Shown here piece by piece: positions 26,474-35,391 of a stretch of DNA of 64,000 bases. Location: assembly GCF_900182575.1 (NCBI RefSeq), contig NZ_FXSZ01000004.1, forward strand, positions 124,001-188,000, read 5' to 3'. This DNA is from Solitalea koreensis (lineage in GTDB: Bacteria; Bacteroidota; Bacteroidia; Sphingobacteriales; Sphingobacteriaceae). The notes below the pieces were generated by a model. It did not search any database. It was not told the origin of the DNA and saw only the letters and a program-made list of their open reading frames with translations. Positions within the stretch are counted from its first letter, which is position 1. Each line of letters begins with the position of its first letter. The position numbers were made by a program, and so were the translations under genes.

Positions 26474-27421
26474 ATGCGATCATTCCTTTTGCTTTTTGTA
26501 ATCGTTTGTTGTGCAGCCAATGCTTTGGCGCAAGTGCCAAAGGCTCCACCACGTTCTATTAAGGATTTAAATCCTGATACGGTTCTTAATTTCAAAATGG
26601 ATTCAGATGTTGTTGTTTTAGGTAAAGCCGGCCTGAGTGAACAAGATTTTATTGATGAGATTTTGAATGATTCTGTTTTCTATCAAGGTTTTAAAAATAT
26701 AAAGCATTATAGCTTTACTGCTGAAAATGATGTAATCACCTATGATAAAAAGTGGAAGCGTGAGGCTCATATCTACAAAAAACTTTATCATGACAATAGT
26801 GGGCCCTCTTATCGCCGCAAAGTAATTGACGAACTCGATAGCGGAAATGTATTTAAAAGGAATGGTAAGTATCAGTTGTACACGGTGCAAATGTTCAGTT
26901 ATATTTTCGAGAACATGAGCAGCTCGGAGTTTACCAATGAAGATCCGGCAAAAGGTCAAAAAGATGAAGAAGGCTATAAAGAAAAATTGAAAACACTCAT
27001 TTTTAGCCCTGGTAAACCTATTTCAGGAGTTCCTTTTATAAGTCATAAAACGGCCATTTTTGAACCGGAAATGCGTAAATATTATGATTATCATTTTTTC
27101 AGTGGGACCTATATGGGCGATATTCCTGTTTACCGTTTTAAATGTACAGCCAAACCAGAATACATAAATTCTGATAAGGTGATGATTAAGGAATTAACCA
27201 CCATTTTCGATAAGCGAAATTTTCAAATTTTAGGTCGTTATATTGATATGAAGTACGACAACTTTGCCTTTAGCTTTGATGTACGTATGAATATCGAAAT
27301 GAATTATTTTGACTATGGCCTTTTGCCGGTACGCATAACTTATAAAGGCAATTGGGATATTCCTTTCAAAAAGGCCGAATTCGCATCCTTTGTTATTAAT
27401 CATTTGGGATATAAAAAGTAA
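26474..27421 (+). CDS. Exported hypothetical protein
   Basis: The 315-residue protein starts at the ATG at 26474, giving a clear signal peptide (MRSFLLLFVIVCCAANALAQ). The rest has no repeats or membrane segments and alternates short beta-like stretches, such as HYSFTAENDVITYDKKWKRE and DIPVYRFKCTAKPE. No domain was recognised. It resembles the many conserved secreted proteins of unknown function in Bacteroidota. The upstream promoter and downstream dnaG promoter indicate a single-gene transcript. Confidence 0.8.
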   Translation: MRSFLLLFVIVCCAANALAQVPKAPPRSIKDLNPDTVLNFKMDSDVVVLGKAGLSEQDFIDEILNDSVFYQGFKNIKHYSFTAENDVITYDKKWKREAHIYKKLYHDNSGPSYRRKVIDELDSGNVFKRNGKYQLYTVQMFSYIFENMSSSEFTNEDPAKGQKDEEGYKEKLKTLIFSPGKPISGVPFISHKTAIFEPEMRKYYDYHFFSGTYMGDIPVYRFKCTAKPEYINSDKVMIKELTTIFDKRNFQILGRYIDMKYDNFAFSFDVRMNIEMNYFDYGLLPVRITYKGNWDIPFKKAEFASFVINHLGYKK

Positions 27422-27466
27422 TGCTTAAGAAATAAGACCATTGTTTTTTCGTCTCATTATTGATAT

Positions 27467-27474
27467 TACCTTTG
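27467..27474 (+). promoter_or_regulatory. dnaG -7 element
   Basis: TACCTTTG, an exact match to TAnnTTTG, 19 bp before the dnaG TTG start. A TTG at 27441-27443 is slightly too far upstream (23 bp). Confidence 0.5.
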
Positions 27475-27493
27475 CAGCACTAAAAATTTAAGC

Positions 27494-29410
27494 TTGATTA
27501 CCAAAGAAACCATAGACCGTATCATGGATGCCGCCGACATTGTTGAGGTGATTGGCGAGTTTGTGAATTTGAAGAAGCGTGGTGCAAACTACGTTGGCCT
27601 GAGTCCATTTGCGAACGAAAAAAGTCCTTCGTTTACGGTTTCTCCTGTCAAGCAAATTTTTAAAGATTTTAGTACAGGAAAAGGAGGAAGTGTCGTCACT
27701 TTCTTAATGGAGCTCGAGAAATATTCCTATCCGGAGGCTCTGAAGTTTCTGGCTGCAAAATACAGCATTGAAGTAGAAGAAAGTGGTCCCAGAGAACAGG
27801 ATGGCCTAAAAGATGACCGGGAGAGCTTATTTATTGTAAATGAATTCGCTCGCAATTATTTTGCAGCTACTCTTTTTGAACAACAAGAAGGCATTAATGT
27901 TGGTCAGAGCTATTTCAAAGAACGTGGTTTTCGTGAAGAAACCATGCAGAAGTTTCAATTAGGCTACTGTTTGGATCAATGGGATGCGTTTACAAAAGCG
28001 GCATTGCAGGCGGGTTATCAAATGGAGTATTTGGAACAGAGCGGTCTGACAATAAAAAAAGAAGAAGGAAAAGCATTTGACCGCTATAAAGGTCGGGTGA
28101 TATTTCCCATTCATAACCTTACCGGGCGTGTAATTGGCTTTGGCGGGCGTGTGCTTAAAACAGATGTTAAAGCCGCTAAATATGTGAACTCTCCTGAATC
28201 GCTTATTTATCACAAAAGTGAAACGCTCTACGGTATTTACTTCGCCAAAAGTAAGATTCGTGATGAAGACAATTGCTTTTTGGCCGAAGGTTATACCGAC
28301 GTAATATCTTTGCATCAGTCGGGTATTGAAAACGTAGTAGCATCGTCTGGAACCTCATTAACCACTGAGCAAATTCGGTTGATTAGCCGCTTTACGAAGA
28401 ATATTACGGTGTTGTATGATGGTGATGCAGCGGGGATTAAAGCTTCTCTTCGCGGAATTGATATGATTTTAGAAGAAGGGCTCAATGTTAAAATTGTGCT
28501 TTTTCCGGATGGGAACGACCCTGACTCATACGTTCGCTCAGTTGGAGGGACCGCTTTTAAGGAATATGTTCAGCAAAACCAAAAGGATTTTATTCTCTTC
28601 AAAACCTCTATTCTACTTCAGGATGCACAAAATGATCCTTTAAAACGTGCTGAAGTAATCCGTGATATTGTGGCCAGCATTGCGAAAATTCCGGACAGTA
28701 TTAAGGCTTCGGTCTTTATTTCTGAAACGAGTCGCTTGCTGCAAATGGATGAGCGCGTACTGAATGCCGAACTGAATAAGATTAAGCGTAAATCGCTTAA
28801 ATCAAAAGACGGCAAGGATGAATATGTTCCTGAATTAAAAGAGGAAACTGATTATGAACATATTCAAGAAAGCAAGTCGCCGGAGAACGAGGAGACTCAA
28901 GAACTGGAAATTATTCGCTTAATGATTCATTATGGAAATGAATTATGGGAAGAAGAAGTTACAGTAAATCAATTTCTGGTCCATGTACTTCAAGAACAGG
29001 ATGAAATCAAGTTTGACAATGATTTGTATAATGCTGTTTTCGAAGAGATTAAGTTTAAGCTAAAAGAAGGCGAACCGTTGACTGATCGTTTCTTTATCAA
29101 TCACCCGAATGAAAAAATTAGTCAGCTTACGGCTACCTTATTTTCAAGTAAGCATAGCTTAAGTGAGAACTGGGTTAAGATGCATGAAATCGATGTGCCT
29201 GAAGAAAAGGACTTGTTGAATAATGCCGTATTAAGTGCTGTTTATCACATTAAAATGCGAAAAGTAATGCGCTTGATCAGAGAGAATCAGGAAAAACTTC
29301 GCACAGCCACTACCGATGATGAAATTATCGAAATTCAAACAATGCACATTCAACTTAATCAAGTAAAACAATTGATTTCTGCTGAATTGGGTGCTGTGAT
29401 CTTAAAGTAA
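27494..29410 (+). CDS. dnaG: DNA primase lacking zinc ligands
   Basis: Makes RNA primers for replication. The TTG start at 27494 gives the typical N-terminus MITKETIDRIMDAADIVEVI; length is 638 residues. The N-terminal CHC2 fold is recognisable, but the four zinc ligands are replaced: Ser37 for Cys (GLSPF), Ala40 for His, Asp58 and Thr61 for the last two Cys (FKDFSTGKGG). The RNA polymerase core is intact with a TOPRIM domain: FLAEGYTDVISLHQSG and VLYDGDAAGIKASLRG, then PDGNDPDSYVR. The C-terminal helicase-interaction region is present but divergent. Similar zinc-less forms occur in Flavobacterium, as far as I recall. Confidence 0.95.
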   Translation: MITKETIDRIMDAADIVEVIGEFVNLKKRGANYVGLSPFANEKSPSFTVSPVKQIFKDFSTGKGGSVVTFLMELEKYSYPEALKFLAAKYSIEVEESGPREQDGLKDDRESLFIVNEFARNYFAATLFEQQEGINVGQSYFKERGFREETMQKFQLGYCLDQWDAFTKAALQAGYQMEYLEQSGLTIKKEEGKAFDRYKGRVIFPIHNLTGRVIGFGGRVLKTDVKAAKYVNSPESLIYHKSETLYGIYFAKSKIRDEDNCFLAEGYTDVISLHQSGIENVVASSGTSLTTEQIRLISRFTKNITVLYDGDAAGIKASLRGIDMILEEGLNVKIVLFPDGNDPDSYVRSVGGTAFKEYVQQNQKDFILFKTSILLQDAQNDPLKRAEVIRDIVASIAKIPDSIKASVFISETSRLLQMDERVLNAELNKIKRKSLKSKDGKDEYVPELKEETDYEHIQESKSPENEETQELEIIRLMIHYGNELWEEEVTVNQFLVHVLQEQDEIKFDNDLYNAVFEEIKFKLKEGEPLTDRFFINHPNEKISQLTATLFSSKHSLSENWVKMHEIDVPEEKDLLNNAVLSAVYHIKMRKVMRLIRENQEKLRTATTDDEIIEIQTMHIQLNQVKQLISAELGAVILK

Positions 29411-30042
29411 TTATACCTCCTTTACATGTTGTTGTTTTATTGCTGCGTTACTTCTTAGTAATCAGTTTATTATTTAAAAAAAATCGCAAAGATTCTTAAA
29501 TTACTATAGTGGATTTTTCGCATCATCTTTCTCAATAAAAACTTTATGGCAGCAAGCATAGCTTGTGGGCCTTAATGTGTTTAGAGCTACTTTACGTGAT
29601 ATCGTAGAGGTGGGAGGGGAAGCGGAAAAAATGAAGTCCGTAGGTTTTCGAAGTAACCTCTATTGACAATGAATTTAAGCAAAATGGCCTTGTGATTCCT
29701 TTTCCTCAGCACGATCTTCACATCGGTAAAGGTTAAATAGTATAGAAGAACCTGCCAGTCTGAACGGGTTAGGGGAAGAATATAAATTATTGATGGTCAA
29801 AATGTCAACCCGAAAAAAATATTCAATTGAAAGGCAATGCTAAGTTTTTAAAAAAAATCTTCATTAGCCAAAGCTTTCTTTTTCAACCTGCAACCTGATG
29901 CCGAATCGTAAATTTCCTGAAAATCATCGTTCTTGAATTCGTTTAAAACACTAACTTTACCCCGTCATACTGTGTCATATTGTCTAGATAGACTTGATTG
30001 GCTCAAAACTTGACAAACATTTGAAGTAAATTTAGAAACAGA
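29411..30042. other. Gap between dnaG and secA
   Basis: No intact gene in 632 bp. It contains a decayed MscS-type channel remnant (29549-29736, listed separately). The remaining ~300 bp before secA show no recognisable protein or RNA signature and no clear TAnnTTTG promoter. Confidence 0.6.
29549..29736 (+). pseudogene. MscS-type mechanosensitive channel remnant
   Basis: Translated pieces read GLNVFRATLRDIVEVGGE and KMKSVGFRSN, like the MscS beta domain (VGDxVEVGGxxGxVxxIGxRST). A different frame then gives IDNEFKQNGLVIPFPQHDLH plus IGKG and a stop at 29734-29736, closely resembling the MscS C-terminal domain. The two pieces are in different frames, separated by a stop, with most of the sequence between them missing. 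The upstream piece also needs a frameshift. This indicates an old internal deletion rather than a functional gene. Confidence 0.7.
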
Positions 30043-33000
30043 ATGCTAAACTTTTTAACCAAATTATTCGGCAGTAAGTCGGAGAGAGATATCAAAGCTA
30101 TTTTACCAGTAGTTGAGCAGATAAAATCAGAATATTCAAAACTCCAGTCAATCAGCAACGATGAACTCCGAGGAAAAACGGTTGATTTCAAAAAAAGGAT
30201 TCAGCGTTTTCTGGAACAAATTGATGTGAATATCAATGAGCTTCAACAACAAGCAGATGCAATTGTTGATATACACGATAAAGTAGCGCTTTACGATTCA
30301 ATTGATAAATTGAAAAAAGAGCGTGATGTACAATTGGAAGTTGTACTTAAAGAAATTCTCCCTGAAGCTTTCGCGGTAGTAAAAGAAACGGCTCGTCGTT
30401 TTTCTGAGAATGCTGAATTAGTGGTTACCGCCACTCAAGCCGATCGCGAACTTGCAGCCTTTAAAGGCAATGTAATTATCGAGGGAGATAAGGCAATCCA
30501 TAAAAATACCTGGTTGGCAGCCGGCAACGAAATGACCTGGAACATGGTGCATTACGATGTACAGCTGATTGGTGGTATGGTATTGCATGATGGTAAAATC
30601 TCTGAAATGGGTACTGGTGAGGGTAAAACCTTGGTAGCTACTCTTCCTGCATATTTAAATGCATTGTCGGGTTGTGGTGTACACATCGTAACCGTGAATG
30701 ATTACCTGGCACGTCGTGACAGTGAGTGGATGGGGCCTCTGTATGAATTCCACGGATTAACAGTTGATTGTATTGATAAGCATCAACCTAACTCTGACGA
30801 ACGTCGTAAAGCATACTTAGCCGATATTACTTTCGGTACCAATAACGAATTTGGTTTTGATTACCTACGTGACAACATGGCACGTAGTACAGAAGAACTG
30901 GTACAGCGTAAATTGCATTTTGCAATGGTCGATGAGGTTGACTCGGTATTGATCGATGATGCGCGTACTCCTCTTATCATTTCCGGCCCGATTCCTCGTG
31001 GTGATGAGCATGAATTCCATGAGCTAAAGCCAAGAATCGAACGTTTGGTAAATGCACAGAAAAACTATTTAAATGGAACTCTTGCTGAAGCTAAAAAGCT
31101 ATTGGCCGCTAATAATACGGATGAAGGCGGATTAGCATTGTTGCGCGCTTACAGAGGTTTACCTAAAAATAAAGCCCTCATTAAGTTCCTCAGTGAGCAA
31201 GGAATGCGTCAGGCTCTCCAAAAAACGGAGAACTTCTACATGCAAGACCAAAGCAAGGAAATGCACAAGGTTGATGCTGAACTGTTTTTTGTAATCGATG
31301 AGAAAAATAATTCAATTGAGCTTACTGAAAAAGGTATTGAACTAATCACCGCCACAGGTGAGGATACTAGTTTCTTCATTCTTCCGGATGTAGGTCTGGA
31401 AATCGCTGAAATTGAAAAGTCAAATCGTTCGGATGATGAAAAGGTAGAATTGAAAGATGCATTGATGCGTGATTATTCAATCAAATCAGAGCGTATTCAC
31501 TCCATTAATCAACTTTTAAAAGCGTATACTTTATTCGAGAAAGATGTAGAATACATCGTTGATGAAGGCAAGATCAAAATCGTAGATGAGCAAACAGGCC
31601 GTATTATGGAAGGCCGTCGTTATTCTGACGGTTTACACCAGGCAATTGAAGCGAAGGAAAATGTGAAAGTAGAAGATGCTACTCAAACATTTGCAACCAT
31701 TACGCTCCAAAATTACTTCCGTATGTATCACAAATTATGTGGTATGACGGGTACGGCAACAACGGAAGCGGGTGAGTTTTGGCAAATCTATAAGTTGGAT
31801 GTTGTTGAAATTCCTACAAACCGCCCAATTGCACGTAAAGATCAAGAAGACCTTGTTTATAAAACTCAACGTGAGAAATATAATGCTGCTGTAGAGGAGA
31901 TTATTAAACTTACTCAAGCCGGTCGTCCGGTGTTGGTGGGTACTACTTCAGTAGAAATTTCGGAATTGTTGAGTCGTATGCTGAAACTGAGAGGGATTAA
32001 ACATAACGTACTGAATGCTAAATTGCACCAACGTGAGGCTGAAATTGTGGCTGAAGCTGGTCAGGCAGGAACAGTAACCATTGCAACCAACATGGCAGGC
32101 CGTGGTACCGACATTAAGTTAGGGCCAGGTGTTAAAGAAGCAGGAGGTTTGGCCATCATTGGTACCGAGCGTCATGAGTCGCGCCGCGTCGATCGTCAGT
32201 TACGTGGCCGTTCAGGTCGTCAGGGCGATCCGGGTTCATCGCAATTCTTTGTTTCATTACAAGATGATTTAATGCGTTTGTTCGGTTCAGAGCGTATCGC
32301 ATCTTTAATGGATCGTATGGGAATTGAAGAAGGTGAAGTGATTCAGCATTCTATGATTACCAAATCGATTGAGCGTGCACAACGTAAAGTAGAAGAAAAT
32401 AACTTCGGAACTCGTAAACGTTTGCTTGAGTATGATGATGTAATGAATTCACAGCGTTCAGTGATTTACTCACGTCGTCACAATGCTTTATTCGGCGAAC
32501 GTTTGGACGTTGATATCGATAACATGGTATTTGATACCTGTTCTGAATTAGTTCATCAGTATCGTGATGAGCGTAATTTTGAAGGATTTAAATTAGAAAT
32601 TCTCCGTTTGTTTGCTTACCATACCGACATGGATCCTAAGGATTTCCTGGATATGGCCAGCCAAACAGTAATTGATACGATATATGAAGATGTCACTACA
32701 TTCTACTCTCGTAAATCCGATCACATTGCAGCTACCGCATTCCCTGTTATTAAGGATGTGTATGAAACAAGAGGAGACGTAATTGAAAACATTGTGGTTC
32801 CGTTTACCGATGGTGTTCGAGGTGTTCAAATTCCTGTAAACCTTAAGAAGGCATACGAAACTCAAGGCAAGGAAGTTATAAAAAGTTTTGAACGTGCTGT
32901 GATGTTGTTTACCATTGATGATGCATGGCGTGAGCACTTACGTGAGATGGATGAGTTGAAGCAATCGGTTCAAAATGCCGTTTACGAGCAAAAAGATCCA

Positions 33001-33336
33001 TTGTTGATCTACAAATTTGAATCGTTTGAATTGTTCAAACAACGCTTATCAAGTATCAACAGAGATGTAATCGATTTCTTGTATAAAGGAGGCATTCCTT
33101 CACAAGAACCTGAAGAGGTTCGTGAAGCCCGTCCGGAGCCTCGTCAGCCAATGAATCAGTTGCGAACCAGTCATCCGGAATTTGAACCCAATGGATCAGG
33201 TTTGCCGCCTGAACTGGTAGCTGATGCTCAGCGTATGCAGCCGGTTCGTGTGGAACAAAAAATTGGAAGAAATGACCCTTGCCCTTGTGGTAGCGGTAAA
33301 AAGTATAAAAATTGTCATGGAACGGGGCTTGCATAA
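30043..33336 (+). CDS. secA: Preprotein translocase ATPase SecA (long Bacteroidota form)
   Basis: Drives Sec-dependent export across the inner membrane. At 1097 residues it is longer than E. coli SecA (901), with an insertion in the first half (around residues 335-480), as usual in Bacteroidota. Motifs in order are the Walker A GTGEGKTL near 190, VNDYLARRDSEW, FGFDYLRDNM, the DEVDSVLIDDARTPLIISG helicase box, CGMTGTATTE, NMAGRGTDIKLG and GRSGRQGDPGSSQFF. The C-terminal zinc-binding tail is CPCGSGKKYKNCHG. It is a single gene followed by a SPOR protein gene. Confidence 0.98.
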   Translation: MLNFLTKLFGSKSERDIKAILPVVEQIKSEYSKLQSISNDELRGKTVDFKKRIQRFLEQIDVNINELQQQADAIVDIHDKVALYDSIDKLKKERDVQLEVVLKEILPEAFAVVKETARRFSENAELVVTATQADRELAAFKGNVIIEGDKAIHKNTWLAAGNEMTWNMVHYDVQLIGGMVLHDGKISEMGTGEGKTLVATLPAYLNALSGCGVHIVTVNDYLARRDSEWMGPLYEFHGLTVDCIDKHQPNSDERRKAYLADITFGTNNEFGFDYLRDNMARSTEELVQRKLHFAMVDEVDSVLIDDARTPLIISGPIPRGDEHEFHELKPRIERLVNAQKNYLNGTLAEAKKLLAANNTDEGGLALLRAYRGLPKNKALIKFLSEQGMRQALQKTENFYMQDQSKEMHKVDAELFFVIDEKNNSIELTEKGIELITATGEDTSFFILPDVGLEIAEIEKSNRSDDEKVELKDALMRDYSIKSERIHSINQLLKAYTLFEKDVEYIVDEGKIKIVDEQTGRIMEGRRYSDGLHQAIEAKENVKVEDATQTFATITLQNYFRMYHKLCGMTGTATTEAGEFWQIYKLDVVEIPTNRPIARKDQEDLVYKTQREKYNAAVEEIIKLTQAGRPVLVGTTSVEISELLSRMLKLRGIKHNVLNAKLHQREAEIVAEAGQAGTVTIATNMAGRGTDIKLGPGVKEAGGLAIIGTERHESRRVDRQLRGRSGRQGDPGSSQFFVSLQDDLMRLFGSERIASLMDRMGIEEGEVIQHSMITKSIERAQRKVEENNFGTRKRLLEYDDVMNSQRSVIYSRRHNALFGERLDVDIDNMVFDTCSELVHQYRDERNFEGFKLEILRLFAYHTDMDPKDFLDMASQTVIDTIYEDVTTFYSRKSDHIAATAFPVIKDVYETRGDVIENIVVPFTDGVRGVQIPVNLKKAYETQGKEVIKSFERAVMLFTIDDAWREHLREMDELKQSVQNAVYEQKDPLLIYKFESFELFKQRLSSINRDVIDFLYKGGIPSQEPEEVREARPEPRQPMNQLRTSHPEFEPNGSGLPPELVADAQRMQPVRVEQKIGRNDPCPCGSGKKYKNCHGTGLA

Positions 33337-33372
33337 GCACCCGTTTTATTTCATTATAACCCATTGCTTTAT

Positions 33373-33978
33373 ATGATGTCGAAAAACCTGGTAGTTGTAT
33401 TCATTTTTCTTTTCTGTTTACCCATCTTAGGGTTGGCACAAACGGTTCCTTCAAAAAAAGTTAAGCCTGCAGACACCACAAAGAAAACCACTGCACCTAC
33501 AAAATCGACGGCACCAAAGACAACAACGACCACGCCAAATAGTAAACAACCTGCTAAAACGGTGGCTCCGGTTGAAGAAGAAACCGGCAGTTCAGGGAAG
33601 GCTCAAATAATTCCAGATACGGTGAACCATAATGTTGAAATTGTAGCGGACCCTGCAATTCAGCAGCTGATCACAAAACGTATAGAAATCAACAGGCGTC
33701 CACCTGAAGTCGGATTTAGACTTCAGATATATTCGGGCCCTAAGCGTAATGAAGCCTATAGTTTGCAGGTGAAGTTTGCTTTAAAATATCCTGAACTTGG
33801 AAGTTATCTTTCTTATCAGGCTCCAAACTATAAATTGAGAGTTGGTGATTTCGTATCCAGAGCTGATGCCGAGAAGATCCGTAAATTGTTGCTTCAAGAA
33901 TTTGATGTTGCATTTATTGTGAGCGATCGACTCAATCAAAAAAAGCTTTATAAGGAAGGCGAAACCGAACTCCCCTAA
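33373..33978 (+). CDS. Exported SPOR domain protein
   Basis: The roughly 201-residue protein has an N-terminal signal (about 1-22, ending GLAQ), a Thr/Lys/Pro-rich linker (about 25-75), and a C-terminal SPOR domain (about 110-185). The domain contains GFRLQIYSGPKRNEAYSL, PNYKLRVGDFVSRADAEKI and FDVAFIVSD. SPOR domains bind denuded peptidoglycan glycan strands at division sites in many bacteria. Start candidates at 33373 and 33376 are nearly equivalent; an in-frame TTG at 33364 is less likely. It sits between secA and the M20 gene on one strand. Confidence 0.85.
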   Translation: MMSKNLVVVFIFLFCLPILGLAQTVPSKKVKPADTTKKTTAPTKSTAPKTTTTTPNSKQPAKTVAPVEEETGSSGKAQIIPDTVNHNVEIVADPAIQQLITKRIEINRRPPEVGFRLQIYSGPKRNEAYSLQVKFALKYPELGSYLSYQAPNYKLRVGDFVSRADAEKIRKLLLQEFDVAFIVSDRLNQKKLYKEGETELP

Positions 33979-33994
33979 TTAATCACTAAATTTT

Positions 33995-35179
33995 ATGATT
34001 CAAGAGAAGATTAAGACACTTGCCGGAGAAATCCATCAAGAAATAATCGACTATCGCCGTCACATCCATTCCAATCCTGAACTTTCATTTCAGGAGTTCA
34101 ATACATCAGCTTTCATCGTTTCCAAACTAGAAGAGTGGGGGGTTCCGTATGAAAAAATGGCAAATACGGGTGTGGTTGCTTTGATTAAAGGATCGAAGCC
34201 TTCAGAAAAGGTAATTGCCCTTCGCGGCGATATGGATGCCTTACCGATTACGGAGGCCAATAACGTCGACTATAAATCTAAAAATCAAGGTGTGATGCAT
34301 GCTTGTGGCCATGATGTGCATACTTCTTCGTTGCTTGGTACGGCCAAAATATTGAGTACGCTAAAAGATGAATTTGCCGGGACCGTAAAACTTATTTTTC
34401 AGCCTGGTGAAGAATTGCTTCCTGGTGGTGCCAGTATCATGATCAAAGAAGGCGTGCTTGAAAATCCTAAGCCTGCAGGGATTCTGGGTCAGCATGTCAT
34501 GCCTTTGATTGAGGTTGGAAAAGTAGGGTTCCGTTCAGGGAAATACATGGCTTCAACCGATGAGCTGTATGTTACTGTAAAAGGTAAAGGCGGACATGGC
34601 GCAATGCCTAACTTCAATATTGATCCGGTGTTGATTACCGCTCACATTATTGTGGCTTTACAGCAGGTGGTAAGTCGTGTAGCTGATCCTAAATTGCCTA
34701 CCGTTCTTTCATTTGGTAAAGTAATAGCAAACGGAGCGACCAATGTTATTCCTAATGAAGTGAAATTGGAAGGAACCTTCCGTACGTTAGATGAAAACTG
34801 GAGAGCAGAAGCGCACATTGCCATGAAAAAAATGGCTGAAGGCATTGCCGAAAGTATGGGCGGAAGTTGCGAATTCACCATCGCTCACGGTTATCCGTTT
34901 TTGGTAAATGAAGAAAAACTGACTGCTTCAGCTCGTCAGTCTGCTGAAGAATATTTAGGGAAAGAAAACGTAGTGGATCTGGACATCTGGATGGCAGCAG
35001 AAGATTTCGCTTATTATTCACAGGTAACAGATGCTTGTTTTTACCGCTTAGGAACAAGAAATGAAGAACGAGGAATCACTTCATCAGTACATACACCTAC
35101 ATTTGATATTGACGAAAAAGCCCTTGGAATAAGCACCGGTTTAATGGCTTATTTGGCCTTGAAAGAACTTGGAAACTAG
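33995..35179 (+). CDS. M20 family metallo-amidohydrolase
   Basis: The 394-residue cytosolic enzyme is similar to N-acyl-L-amino-acid amidohydrolases and hippurate hydrolases. Metal-site features are ALRGDMDALPI, MHACGHDVHTSSLLG, FQPGEELLPGGA and GQHV, and the dimerisation lid is KGGHGAMPNFNIDPVL; a C-terminal AEDFAYY is also present. It would release a free amino acid from an N-acyl substrate; the substrate is unclear. The gene follows the SPOR gene by 16 bp and is closed by a terminator. Confidence 0.93.
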   Translation: MIQEKIKTLAGEIHQEIIDYRRHIHSNPELSFQEFNTSAFIVSKLEEWGVPYEKMANTGVVALIKGSKPSEKVIALRGDMDALPITEANNVDYKSKNQGVMHACGHDVHTSSLLGTAKILSTLKDEFAGTVKLIFQPGEELLPGGASIMIKEGVLENPKPAGILGQHVMPLIEVGKVGFRSGKYMASTDELYVTVKGKGGHGAMPNFNIDPVLITAHIIVALQQVVSRVADPKLPTVLSFGKVIANGATNVIPNEVKLEGTFRTLDENWRAEAHIAMKKMAEGIAESMGGSCEFTIAHGYPFLVNEEKLTASARQSAEEYLGKENVVDLDIWMAAEDFAYYSQVTDACFYRLGTRNEERGITSSVHTPTFDIDEKALGISTGLMAYLALKELGN

Positions 35180-35207
35180 GTTTAAGATTTAGTTTTTTTA
35201 ATACTAG

Positions 35208-35243
35208 TGGTGGCATGATGAGGAATTGTGCCACCATTTTTTT
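35208..35243 (+). terminator. Terminator of the M20 gene
   Basis: Perfect 8-bp stem TGGTGGCA (35208-35215) with TGCCACCA (35229-35236), followed by seven T. Confidence 0.85.
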
Positions 35244-35391
35244 GTTATTTTTTTCTCCCTAAAACCGGGTTGTTTGATAAAAGCCTTCTAAAAAAACGCT
35301 GGACTTGAATTTCAGCATAGCGTAGAGAGTCCTTCTCTATAAATTCAGCAATGTGTTCAATGTCATTGATTTACTGGATTGTCCAATTTAT

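Noticed and set aside
32593..32937. 114-residue minus-strand frame inside secA
   Set aside because: Antisense shadow of a conserved coding region, without start signals or recognisable domain.
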